Notes: generated by a model from the letters alone, not told the origin. A DNA stretch of 64,000 bases from Acrocarpospora macrocephala (GCF_009687865.1 NZ_BLAE01000056.1:1-64000), one strand, 5' to 3'. Positions 15,977-24,420 are shown, counted from the stretch's first letter. Numbers and translations are program-made.

Positions 15977-16063
15977 ACCAGGAGTTCGTCGGGCGAGCCC
16001 TTCGCCACCTCCACCGCGCGGGGATCCGGCAGTTCCTAGGCGGGTGGCGCTCGGCGTGTGGGG
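15977..16063 (+). pseudogene. Rearranged fragments of the DUF574 methyltransferase gene
   Basis: 15977-16037 reads QEFVGRALRHLHRAGIRQFL on the plus strand, nearly identical in DNA (two or three differences over about 60 bp) to the corresponding codons of the gene at 10904-11707, which lies on the minus strand. The adjoining 16042-16063 matches 11664-11685 (the TPSATRV codons of the same gene) but in the opposite relative orientation. The two pieces are therefore an inverted and a direct fragment joined together. Confidence 0.7.
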
Positions 16064-16200
16064 TGCGTGAGCCACAGATTGAGCGCGAACCCGGCCGTAC
16101 GGTCAAGGGACCCGTGGATTCGCAAGGCGACCGACATTGTTGTACGAAGCGTCGGCTGGGTCGAGGCGGTGGAGGAACCGCAGGCGTTCCTGGCCCGGGG

Positions 16201-19200
16201 TCACGGGATGCCTCCTCGCTCGCTGACCATGGCGGCGATTCCGGCGATCGTGGGTGTGTCGAAGAAGGCGTAGAACGGGACATCGACGTTGAATCGGTCG
16301 CGGATTCTGGCCGCGATCTGGGCGATGGTGAGGGAGTGGCCGCCCAGGTCGAAAAGGCTCTCTTCCGGATCGATGCCAGCCAAGCCAAACACGTCCGCCC
16401 AGATCTCCGCGACGGCTTCCAGCGGCGATCCGCCCGCCTGGACGTCGGCGACGGGCTCGTCATAACGGGGTAGAGCGGCGCGGTCGAGCTTGCCGTTGGG
16501 GGTCAACGGCAGTGTGTCGAGCTCGACGAACGCAGCCGGCACCATGTAGGCGGGCAACTGGCGCGCGAGGTGGCGGCGCAGGTCAGGAGCGCCGCCCACG
16601 GTGTACGCGATGAGTTGCTCGTCCTGGACCGCGACCGCGGCCTCCTTCGCGTGCGCCAGCAGGCAGGCTTCGATCTCGCCAAGCTCGATGCGGTGCCCAC
16701 GAAGTTTGATCTGATTGTCGGTACGCCCCAGGAACTCCAGTTCGTCCCCCCGGAGGCGGACCCGATCGCCGGTGCGATACATCCGAACCGGCTGGGTGAG
16801 AAACCGTTCGGCCGTCAGCTCAGGCCGGTTGAGATAGCCACGAGCGAGCCCAGCTCCGGCGATGTAAAGCTCACCAGGCACGCCACGTGGGACCGGGTCA
16901 AGGTTGTCGTCGAGAATCAGCAGCTGGGTGTTGGCAAGCGGACGCCCAATCCTCACCCGATCGGGATTGAGCGGAATGTCGGCCAGCGTGGACCAAATCG
17001 TGGTCTCGGTCGGTCCATACATGTTGAGCAGCCGCCCCACTCGCGCCCGAAGCTGCCCGGCCAACGGCAACGGAAGAGCTTCGCCTCCAGTGAGAGCGGT
17101 TCCTTCGAAGGCGAACCCAGCATCCAGCAACAGACGCCAGGTCGACGGAGTGGCCTGCAGGTGGCTGATCCGGTGACGCTCGGCAAGCTTCGTCAGAGCC
17201 GCGCCATCGGCCGTCTCGGGCTCCGCAGCGACAACAACCGAGCCCCCCGTGATCAGCGGAAGCCACAACTCCAGCACCGAGATATCGAAAGACAACGACG
17301 TCACAGCCAGCCAGACATTCCCCGCTTCGGCGCGAAGCTCATCGCGCATCGCCAACAGCAGGTTGGCCAACGCCCGATGCTCAATCTCGACGCCCTTGGG
17401 CCGCCCAGTGGACCCCGAGGTGTAAATCACATACGCGAGCTCGCCACCAACTGAATCCGACTGAGACCGCGAAACCACACTCGCAGCCACGGGGTAGCTA
17501 CTCGAACCGGCGAATGCACCCACATCCCCGGTTCCGCTATCACTCCCAGGACCGGCAAACGAAACCCCATCCGCGAGATCAGCGCCCGAATCGGAGACCG
17601 AAGCCACCTGATTGGTACCAGGGCCGGGGAACGAAACCGCAGCCGCGTGGTCGGTGCCCGGAGCGGCGAACGAGGCCGCGTCGGCAGCTGAGTGATTGGC
17701 GCCCTGATTGGCGAACGAAGCCGCGACCGCGTGGTCAGCGCCCGAATCCAGGCGATCGACGCCAGCATCGGCAAACGACACCGCAGCCGCGAGATCCGCA
17801 CTCGAACCCACGTGATCGACGCCAGGAACGGCAACCGAAACCGCAGCCGCGCGATCGGCGAACGAAGCCGCTGTCGTGGGTGCGTGATCAGTATGAGGAT
17901 CGGCGAATGGGACCACTGTCACGCCCGGCAAGTGAGTGCCTGGGTCGGCGAGGAGGACCTTGGCGCCAGAGTCAGTGAGGATGTAGTTGAGGCGTTCTGC
18001 CGGGTATGCGGGGTCGAGTGGCAGGTAGGCGGTGCCGGCCTTCCAGCAGGCTAGGACTCCCGTCACCGATCGCTCCGAGCGCCCGGCAGAGAGGGCGACC
18101 AGATCGCCCGTTTTGACTCCGGCCAGCCTGAGCTGTTCTGAGAGCCGCTCGGCTAGGCGATCTAGCTCGGCGTAGGTCAGGCGGGTCTCGCCGCTGATCA
18201 CGGCGACCGCGTCCGGTGTCGACGCGACCTGCTCCTGGACCAGGTCCAGAACGCTCACCTGCGGGTACGCGGTGTCCGCCCCTGCCACGACCGGTCCATC
18301 GGCGACCTCCAATCCCCGCAACGCGATATCCGGATTTTTCGTGACCTGGGCGAGGATTGCCTGCCAGTGCGCGGCGATCCGTTCCACGTCGGCGCGAGCG
18401 ATCGATCGAGGCGCGAATTGGAACATGACGCCCAGTCCGTCCGGCCCGTCCACCAGGTGAATGCGCAGGGCATTGCGGGCGGTGCGGTTGAAGACCACCC
18501 AGTCCACGCTGGTCCCTGATGGTGGCGCGATCCGGCGGCGATAGGTCAGCGAGACGGGCGCGAGCGAGACCCCAGGCCGGAGCCCGGAAACCGCCCGCCC
18601 CAGCGGAACCTCGCGAACGCGATAGAGCTCCCGCAATCCGGCTCGAACCGACCGGGCGAACTCCGCGAAGCTCACATCCGGCGATGGTTCCGAGGCGAAG
18701 GGTAACTCGTTCACGTACACGCCGATGCGGCCAAGCGCCTCCGCGGGCCGTAGCCCAAGATCTAGAGCGGTCACCGGGCGTTCGTTGCCGTAACGGCGTA
18801 GAAGCGCGTGCACGCTGGCGACGACCAGCTCGAACCGCGTCACGCCGAGCCGCTCGGCGGCATTCGCGAGCACGGATTCGGGCAGCCGGAACTCGACCGC
18901 GTCTCCCGCCTGAACCTCCTGGTCAGACCGGTCGAACCCGGGCAGCACGACCTCGTCAGGCTCGGCCCACCGCCCCGACCAGTACGCCCGGGCCGCCGGC
19001 GCCCCCGCCGCGATCCGCGCCGCCTCCTGATCGGGACCCTCACCCGGACCGAGCCCCGGCAGCTCCGGCGCGAAACCCTCGACCTCGGCCCGATAACACG
19101 CCGCCAGATCGGCCACGAAGACGTCGGTCGACTGCCCGTCGAAGGCCAGATGGTGCACGACGACGAGCAGCCGCCCGTCGTCGAGCAGGCTCATCCGCGC

Positions 19201-19497
19201 CAGCGGCCCTTTCTCCAGATCGAACGGCCGGAGAATCTCCTCCTCCGGGTCCGAACCGAGCTCGACCCGGACCGGCAATCCCTCGACCAGGTACGGAACC
19301 CCGTCCGTTTGCCGGATCGCCGCCCTGAGCAGCGGATGCCGTTCGACCACTCGCGCGCACGCCCGGCCCAGCGCCGGAATGTCCACGGGACCGGCGAACC
19401 GGACCGCGAACGGCATGTGATGAACCGCTCCCAGGTCACTGAGCTGCTCGTTGAACCAGATGCCGCTCTGCGGGACCGAGATTCGAACGTGTTCCAT
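16201..19497 (-). CDS. Non-ribosomal peptide synthetase, C-A-T module with repeat-expanded A domain
   Basis: NRPS of 1098 aa. The condensation domain starts VRISVPQSGIWFNEQLSDLG, with active site VHHLAFDG near residue 114. The adenylation domain has core motifs YVIYTSGSTGRPKGVE near 690, SFDISVLELWLPL, NMYGPTETTIW near 827 and TDNQIKLRGHRIELGEIE near 935. The carrier has LFDLGGHSLT near 1050. A by-eye specificity code of D-I-L-Q-L-G-M-I-W-K is close to published glycine codes, so Gly is the tentative substrate. Residues about 520-680, between the A2 and A3 motifs, form a degenerate repeat insertion. There is no thioesterase, epimerase or MbtH. It diverges from the second NRPS gene. Confidence 0.9.
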   Translation of the reverse strand: MEHVRISVPQSGIWFNEQLSDLGAVHHMPFAVRFAGPVDIPALGRACARVVERHPLLRAAIRQTDGVPYLVEGLPVRVELGSDPEEEILRPFDLEKGPLARMSLLDDGRLLVVVHHLAFDGQSTDVFVADLAACYRAEVEGFAPELPGLGPGEGPDQEAARIAAGAPAARAYWSGRWAEPDEVVLPGFDRSDQEVQAGDAVEFRLPESVLANAAERLGVTRFELVVASVHALLRRYGNERPVTALDLGLRPAEALGRIGVYVNELPFASEPSPDVSFAEFARSVRAGLRELYRVREVPLGRAVSGLRPGVSLAPVSLTYRRRIAPPSGTSVDWVVFNRTARNALRIHLVDGPDGLGVMFQFAPRSIARADVERIAAHWQAILAQVTKNPDIALRGLEVADGPVVAGADTAYPQVSVLDLVQEQVASTPDAVAVISGETRLTYAELDRLAERLSEQLRLAGVKTGDLVALSAGRSERSVTGVLACWKAGTAYLPLDPAYPAERLNYILTDSGAKVLLADPGTHLPGVTVVPFADPHTDHAPTTAASFADRAAAVSVAVPGVDHVGSSADLAAAVSFADAGVDRLDSGADHAVAASFANQGANHSAADAASFAAPGTDHAAAVSFPGPGTNQVASVSDSGADLADGVSFAGPGSDSGTGDVGAFAGSSSYPVAASVVSRSQSDSVGGELAYVIYTSGSTGRPKGVEIEHRALANLLLAMRDELRAEAGNVWLAVTSLSFDISVLELWLPLITGGSVVVAAEPETADGAALTKLAERHRISHLQATPSTWRLLLDAGFAFEGTALTGGEALPLPLAGQLRARVGRLLNMYGPTETTIWSTLADIPLNPDRVRIGRPLANTQLLILDDNLDPVPRGVPGELYIAGAGLARGYLNRPELTAERFLTQPVRMYRTGDRVRLRGDELEFLGRTDNQIKLRGHRIELGEIEACLLAHAKEAAVAVQDEQLIAYTVGGAPDLRRHLARQLPAYMVPAAFVELDTLPLTPNGKLDRAALPRYDEPVADVQAGGSPLEAVAEIWADVFGLAGIDPEESLFDLGGHSLTIAQIAARIRDRFNVDVPFYAFFDTPTIAGIAAMVSERGGIP
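17470..17930 (-). repeat. Degenerate in-frame repeat insertion in NRPS adenylation domain
   Basis: About 150 codons between the LLADPG and ELAYVIYTSGS segments are a run of loosely repeated units of about 17-20 residues, each containing an Ala-Ala-x-SFA block followed by PG-x-DH or AG-x-D. Examples are AAAVSFADAGVDRLDSGADH, AVAASFANQGANHSAAD and AAAVSFPGPGTNQVAS. Normal A domains have about 30-40 residues here. The frame is uninterrupted and the composition is Ala/Ser/Gly/Asp-rich, so it probably forms a disordered surface loop. Confidence 0.8.
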
Positions 19498-19577
19498 TGA
19501 ACCGCCCCAACGATCGCTTATTTCGTGAGTATGACTAGAAATTGCATCCGTTTGCTAGATACTTGTGATGATTCGTT

Positions 19578-19594
19578 CGGAGTGGTTTACTCCG
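19578..19594. promoter_or_regulatory. Palindrome in the divergent NRPS promoter region
   Basis: CGGAGT-GGTTT-ACTCCG has perfect 6-bp arms. It lies 34 bp before the preferred start of the plus-strand NRPS and about 80 bp before the minus-strand one. It could be an operator for a pathway regulator or a 5'-leader hairpin; no regulator gene is adjacent. Confidence 0.4.
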
Positions 19595-19627
19595 AGAGAT
19601 CATCCACGGCTGCGGAAGAAGCGGACG

Positions 19628-22600
19628 ATGACCGTCACACTCCCCGGACTGCTCCGGGCAAGAGCCAGGGAGCAACCGTCGAGAACGGCTTTGATCTGCG
19701 ACGACACCGTGAAGTTGAGCTTCGGCGAATGGGACGAACAAGCCGACGCCACCGCGTTCGAACTACTCGAACGGGGCCTCACGCCCGGCGATCGCGTCGG
19801 CCTGCGCTACGACAACGCCCACTGGGCGGACTACGCGATCGCGTTCCTGGGTGTCCTCCGCGCGGGCGGCGTGGCGGTCCCCCTCCCGTCCCGCCAAACC
19901 GACGCCACCCTCCGCCTGATGCTCGAAGACTGCCAAGCCCGCTGGATCCTCAACCAACCCCTCCACACCGGCCCTGCCCGGACTTCCACCGCCACGACGG
20001 ATGAGTCCGCCGTCTCTTCAACAGGAATCGCCCGAAATCCCGAAATCGACTCCCACGCCACTCGCAGGGAGACCCGTCAGGATCCTGCGCTCCAACCGGG
20101 CACCGCAGGGACAGAGATCGCCAGAGTCACCCAGAGGGAGATCCACGCTGCGACCCAACTGGGGCTTGCTTGGACAGGGATCGGCGAGCCCGACGCTGGG
20201 ACCGCCCGCAGGGAGCTCAGCGGGAATCTCTCGTCCCACCCGAGTCTCATTTGGACAGGGATCGGCACGCCCAACCCTGGGACCGCCCGGAAGGAGCTCA
20301 GCGGGAATCTCTCGTCCCACCCGAGTCTCATTTGGACAGGGATCGGCACGCCCAACCCTGAGATCGCCCGGAAGGAGCTCGGCGGGAATCTCTCGTCCCA
20401 CCCGAGTCTCATTTGGACAGGGATCGGCACGCCCAACCCTGAGATCGCCCGGAAGGAGCTCGATGGGAATCTCTCGTCCCACCCGAGTCTCATCTGGACA
20501 GGGATCGGCCGGCATCCCGATTCTGGGAGCGAGGAGCCGAGCGGGAGTCGTTGGGAGCCTGTGGTCGGGTCTGGTGATTTGGCGCAGATCCTGTACACAA
20601 CTGGGACTACGGGGCGGCCGAAGGGGGTTGCGGCCAGTCATGCCAACCTGGCTTTTGGGCATCGGCCGCATCCGGGGTATCGGATGTTGTCCCACTCGGA
20701 GCATTTTCTGCATGCGTTCCCGATTGGGACGAATGCGGGGCAGATGATGCTCGTCAACACACTTGTCGCGCATCCGGCCGCGCTTGTGGCCTCGGTGTTC
20801 GAGGCGGAGCGGTTCTGTGCCTTGATCGCGGAGCATCGGGTGGGGACCGTGTTCCTGGTGCCCTCGATGGCCGTTGACCTGCTGAACTCGGGAGCGTGGC
20901 GGCGACATGATCTGTCTTCTGTGCTTCTGCTCAGTTCGTCGGCGGACGCGCTGCCCCCGCATGTGGCCGTCGCGCTTCCGGAGGCTTTTCCGAAGGCCAC
21001 GATCGTGAACTTCTACACCTCGACGGAGGCGGTGCCGGCGCAGACGACCATGATCGTTGATCCGGCTCGGCCGCATTCGGTGGGGCGGGCCACCGAGTCG
21101 GGGGATCTCCGGATCACCGGGGAGGACGGGGAAGCCGCCGGGATCGGGGAGGTCGGGGAGGTGTGGTTGCGGGCGCCCGCCGCGCAACGCTCGTACTACG
21201 GGGATCCGCAGGCGAGCGAGCGGGTGTTCCAGCGTGGGTGGACGCGGATGGGAGATCTCGGGTACCTGGATCAGGACGGGTATCTCTACCTGGTCGGACG
21301 TGAATCCGACGTGATCAAGTCCGGGGGTTTGAAGATCTCCACGCTGCAGGTTGAGGCGGCGTTGCAGGAACATCCCGCGGTGGCGGAGGTCGCCGTGCTC
21401 GGGGTGCCGCATCCGGTGATGGGGGCGATGGTGGCGGCTGCCGTGGTGCCACGAAGCCCGGCCACCGCCGACGAGCTCCGGACATTCCTGCATCAACGAC
21501 TGGCCCGCAACGAAATCCCCACACGGTACGCCTTCGTGGACGCGTTGCCTCGAAACGAGCTGGGCAAGGTCCTCAAGAGTGAACTCCGCGAGCTTTTCAC
21601 GGCGCCCCGGAATGCCAAGGGGCGGCCGTTGGAGACGCCGGAGCAGCGGGCGCTGGCCCGGTTGTGGAGCGGGGTGCTCGGCCTGCCGGTCACGAGCCCC
21701 GACGACGACTTCTTCGCCCTGGGCGGCGACTCCCTCAAAGCCACCCAACTCGCCACGCGGGCGACTGAGGAGTTCGGCGTCGACGTTCCGGGCACGCTCG
21801 CCTTCGATCATCCGACGCTGTCGGCTCAAGCCGAGCACGTGACCCTACACACCCCCACCCAGAACCTGATTTATCCCGAAATATCGGCAGAATTGGGTGC
21901 GCTCTCCGGGGTTCAGGAGCATTGGTGGCGCTGGATGCACGCCGCTGCCGAGACCCGGCATATGCCGCCTGTTCACGTCGCCGTCCAGATCGATGGGCAG
22001 GTCGATGCGGGTCTCGTCGACCGCTGCCTGGCCGAGCTCGTCAGAAGGCACGAAGCTCTGCGAACCGTCTTCAGAGACGGCCGAGCCTTCATCGAACCGG
22101 AATCCAATGTCCACGTCACCGTCCACGAAGCCTCCGACGAAGCCGAAGCCGGGCAACTCGCGGCCGACCTCGTCCGCGCACCTTTCGACATCGGCCGGGG
22201 GCCATTGCTCCGCGCCGCCCTGATTCGCCTTCGCCGTAGGCGTACGGGCTGCGCGGGAGAACCCGCCGCCGGTGGTGGCCTTTACCGGGATTGCGGCCCC
22301 ACCGGCGGCGCGGGTTCCACCAACTCCACCAGCACCGCGAATTCCACCACGCACGCACAATCCACCGGCAGCCCCAAATCCACCACGGGCCCACAATCCG
22401 ACGGCAGCCCCGAGGCGGGCACACAATCCGGCGGTAGCCCGAAATCCACCACGGGCACACAATCCGACGGCAGCCCCGAGGCGGGCACACAATCCGGCGG
22501 TAGCCCGAAATCCACCACGGGCACACAATCCGGCGGTAGCCCCGAGGCCACGATGGGCACACAATCGAGCGGCGGCCCGGAGGCCGCCACGGGCCATTTC

Positions 22601-23539
22601 GGCGGCAGCGTGGAGTCCACCGTCCTCGTCCTAGCCGCCCACCACATGATCTTCGACGGCTGGTCGGCCGGAGTCCTCCTCCGGGAGCTGGGCGTGCTCT
22701 ACTCCGCCTTCAGCCACAACGCCCCTTCGCCCCTCCCTCCACCCGTCCAGTACGCCGACTTCGTCGCCTTCGAACACCGCGAATGGCGCCGAACCCGCCC
22801 CCACTGGACGGCAACGCTCACCGGAGCCCCAAGCACCCTCCCGGCCCTCCCCGGCCGCTCCCCCACCGTGACCCTGTGCGCGGCCATCTCGCACGATTTC
22901 CCCATCGCTCCCGTACGCGACCTGGCCAGCCGCCACAACGCGACCTCAGCCATGGTCCTCGCCGCCGCCTGGGCCACCACCTTGAGCACCTGGGCCGACT
23001 CCCCCGAAATCGTCCTCGCCACCCCTGTCACCGGCCGCTCCCGCCCCGAATTCGAAGCCACCATCGGCTGCCTGTTCCGCTGGAACCTCCTCCGCATCCT
23101 CATCGACAACACGAGGGACGAGGACACCAACCACGGAGATATCAGGGCACCAGACAGCGACAGCGGAGACGCCCAGGGGGGAGGCATTATCGCCCGAGTT
23201 CGCCGAGCCATCCTCACCGCCAACGATCACCAGTTCCACAACTTCGCTCGCCTGCACGAACTGGTCCCCTACCCGGCGTACTTCCGATTCGAAAGCTGGG
23301 GCCGCCCCGCCCACCTCCCCGGCCTGCCGTCCCAGGAGTTCCCCATCCCGGCCGGCCCGATCATGGAATGGTGCCTGGCCGACGACGACCCGGACACCCA
23401 CCCGCCTGAACTCCTCATCACCGAACACCCGGACGGCTCGCTAACCGGCTCAATGATCTACAACAAACACGCCTATCGGACCGCCGACATGGCCGCCCTC
23501 GCCGAGGCGTTCACGGCCACGATTCCCCGGCTGGCATAA
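19628..23539 (+). CDS. NRPS-like A-T-C synthetase with two tandem-repeat insertions
   Basis: Protein of 1303 aa. An acyl/aryl-CoA-ligase-like adenylation domain has QILYTTGTTGRPKGVAASH near residue 322, KATIVNFYTSTEAVPAQTT and SDVIKSGGLKISTLQVE near 560. Its core lacks the NxYGPTE and FD motifs of amino-acid-specific domains, so it may load a carboxylic acid. A carrier (DDDFFALGGDSLKATQLA) follows near 690, then a C-terminal condensation domain with LAAHHMIFDGWSAG near 1003. Tandem repeats interrupt the A domain (about 157-297) and the C domain (about 896-994). ATG 19628 has GGAAG upstream and begins the conserved MTVTLPGLLRARAREQPSRT. Confidence 0.87.
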   Translation: MTVTLPGLLRARAREQPSRTALICDDTVKLSFGEWDEQADATAFELLERGLTPGDRVGLRYDNAHWADYAIAFLGVLRAGGVAVPLPSRQTDATLRLMLEDCQARWILNQPLHTGPARTSTATTDESAVSSTGIARNPEIDSHATRRETRQDPALQPGTAGTEIARVTQREIHAATQLGLAWTGIGEPDAGTARRELSGNLSSHPSLIWTGIGTPNPGTARKELSGNLSSHPSLIWTGIGTPNPEIARKELGGNLSSHPSLIWTGIGTPNPEIARKELDGNLSSHPSLIWTGIGRHPDSGSEEPSGSRWEPVVGSGDLAQILYTTGTTGRPKGVAASHANLAFGHRPHPGYRMLSHSEHFLHAFPIGTNAGQMMLVNTLVAHPAALVASVFEAERFCALIAEHRVGTVFLVPSMAVDLLNSGAWRRHDLSSVLLLSSSADALPPHVAVALPEAFPKATIVNFYTSTEAVPAQTTMIVDPARPHSVGRATESGDLRITGEDGEAAGIGEVGEVWLRAPAAQRSYYGDPQASERVFQRGWTRMGDLGYLDQDGYLYLVGRESDVIKSGGLKISTLQVEAALQEHPAVAEVAVLGVPHPVMGAMVAAAVVPRSPATADELRTFLHQRLARNEIPTRYAFVDALPRNELGKVLKSELRELFTAPRNAKGRPLETPEQRALARLWSGVLGLPVTSPDDDFFALGGDSLKATQLATRATEEFGVDVPGTLAFDHPTLSAQAEHVTLHTPTQNLIYPEISAELGALSGVQEHWWRWMHAAAETRHMPPVHVAVQIDGQVDAGLVDRCLAELVRRHEALRTVFRDGRAFIEPESNVHVTVHEASDEAEAGQLAADLVRAPFDIGRGPLLRAALIRLRRRRTGCAGEPAAGGGLYRDCGPTGGAGSTNSTSTANSTTHAQSTGSPKSTTGPQSDGSPEAGTQSGGSPKSTTGTQSDGSPEAGTQSGGSPKSTTGTQSGGSPEATMGTQSSGGPEAATGHFGGSVESTVLVLAAHHMIFDGWSAGVLLRELGVLYSAFSHNAPSPLPPPVQYADFVAFEHREWRRTRPHWTATLTGAPSTLPALPGRSPTVTLCAAISHDFPIAPVRDLASRHNATSAMVLAAAWATTLSTWADSPEIVLATPVTGRSRPEFEATIGCLFRWNLLRILIDNTRDEDTNHGDIRAPDSDSGDAQGGGIIARVRRAILTANDHQFHNFARLHELVPYPAYFRFESWGRPAHLPGLPSQEFPIPAGPIMEWCLADDDPDTHPPELLITEHPDGSLTGSMIYNKHAYRTADMAALAEAFTATIPRLA
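20190..20512 (+). repeat. 81-bp in-frame tandem repeat (four copies) in NRPS A domain
   Basis: Four near-identical 81-bp units (27 codons) follow one another; their GGGAATCTCTCGTCCCAC blocks start at 20222, 20303, 20384 and 20465. Each encodes GNLSSHPSLIWTGIG followed by TPNPGTARKEL or a close variant. A more diverged partial copy (LGLAWTGIGEPDAGTARREL) precedes them from about 20160. The copies differ at only a few positions, so the expansion is recent. It lies between the A2-like segment and the A3 motif. Confidence 0.95.
22315..22610 (+). repeat. 66-bp in-frame tandem repeat in NRPS condensation domain
   Basis: Units of 66 bp (22 codons; SPKSTTGTQSDG then SPEAGTQSGG) begin at AAATCCACCACGGG blocks at 22376, 22442 and 22508, with partial copies on both sides. 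The insertion ends about 10 codons before the HHMIFDG active site. The reading frame is preserved and the units are nearly identical in DNA. Confidence 0.93.
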
Positions 23540-23596
23540 GCGCCAACAGGATGACCAGGTTGCTCGCTGTTATCCGGCCCCGTTCACGCAAGTGAA

Positions 23597-24300
23597 GGTT
23601 CTCGCCGCACCGGCGCCGAGAGCGGCGGCAGCATTCTGTTCGATGGTTAGTGCTGTGACCGGGAACGTTCACCGGGTTCAGGGGCGATCCGGTCATGGTC
23701 GAGGTATCGGCGAAATCCCTGGGCAAGTGGCCGGAAACCGCAGGCTCGGTAGAACGTGTGGGCTTCATGCCCGTCGGCTGCCAACAGCTGGATCTTGTAG
23801 CAGCCAGCTGATTCGGCGAGTCGTACAGCGGCGTCCATCAATTGCCTGCCGACGCCGCGTCGGCGATGGGCGCTAGCGACCACGACGTTCTCCACGACCA
23901 GGATCGATCGCCCGCCGCGAGTGAGGTTCGGCAGGACCACACAGTCTGCTGTGCCTGCCAGCACGCCGTTCAGGGCCGCAACCAGCACGGTCCGGCCTTG
24001 CTGGAGGCGGATAGCCGCCCAGATGTCTCGTGTGGACTTCGTCGGCAACGGCGCATCGTCGGGGTTCAGCTCACCGTAGAGCGCCAGCAGCGCCGACAGG
24101 TCCGTCTCAGCGGCCGGCCGGATGATGATCGTCATGTACCCGAGCTTATGAAGGATCCGAGCGTCGCGGCCGATGGCGTCTCGCGAGCGGACGACCCGGT
24201 GAACGTTCCCGGTCACAGCACTGGGCGGACAGGAGGCGTCGCCAGCTGCGGCATCAATCCGTTCGATAGGTGGTTCTCGCCGCACTGGCGCCGACATTCT
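23597..24300. repeat. Direct and inverted repeats bracketing the GNAT gene
   Basis: A perfect 28-bp inverted repeat flanks the acetyltransferase gene: 23650-23677 (GTGCTGTGACCGGGAACGTT and onward) is the reverse complement of 24194-24221. Outside it, a direct repeat beginning GGTTCTCGCCGCAC occurs at 23597 and 24272 and continues, with a short indel, through CATTCTGTTC near 23631 and 24295. The arrangement resembles a small inserted cassette or a recombination-prone island. No transposase is present. Confidence 0.75.
23647..24135 (-). CDS. GNAT family N-acetyltransferase
   Basis: Protein of 162 aa starting MTIIIRPAAETDLSALLALY. The acetyl-CoA site is VVVASAHRRRGVGRQLMDAA (motif A, R/Q-x-x-G-x-G/A form) and the later strand-helix segment is HTFYRACGFRPLAQGFR. 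The acceptor is unknown. ATG 24135 is preferred over the longer frame to 24297, which would read through one arm of the 28-bp inverted repeat. The last codons overlap the other arm, so the 3' end may have been set by whatever moved the segment. Confidence 0.85.
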   Translation of the reverse strand: MTIIIRPAAETDLSALLALYGELNPDDAPLPTKSTRDIWAAIRLQQGRTVLVAALNGVLAGTADCVVLPNLTRGGRSILVVENVVVASAHRRRGVGRQLMDAAVRLAESAGCYKIQLLAADGHEAHTFYRACGFRPLAQGFRRYLDHDRIAPEPGERSRSQH

Positions 24301-24420
24301 GTTCCGTGGCTAGGAGGCCGCCATCTGCGCATTAATCCGTTCAGCGGCTAAGCCGACAGGAACGCCGCCATCCCGTTCGGTTGCTAAGCGGACAAGAGGC
24401 GCTGCCATCTGCGGCGGGCC
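24227..24420. repeat. Degenerate tandem copies of the ABC permease 3' end
   Basis: Reading on the minus strand, the last codons of the permease at 24384-25190 (CGCAGATGGCAGCGCCTC, then TTGTCCGCTTAG and a CCGAACGG tail) are repeated about three more times downstream in diverged form. Copies include GATGGCGGCGTTCCTGTCGG near 24372, GCAGATGGCGGCCTCCTAG near 24320 and GCAGCTGGCGACGCCTCCTG near 24240. Spacing is about 48-60 bp, and each copy carries a CGAACGGATT-like block. Confidence 0.65.

Larger units (their letters stand above)
15787..16200. other. Degraded gap with methyltransferase gene fragments
   Basis: No intact gene. The gap holds a 3' methyltransferase remnant on the minus strand (15794-15963), a plus-strand fragment copied from the DUF574 gene (15977-16037) and a second short copy in the other relative orientation (16042-16063). 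The rest (16064-16200) shows nothing recognisable. Confidence 0.7.

Noticed and set aside
20190-20512. CRISPR-like appearance of the regularly spaced repeats
   Set aside because: The units are contiguous with no unique spacers, are translated in frame inside an NRPS gene, and no cas genes are present.
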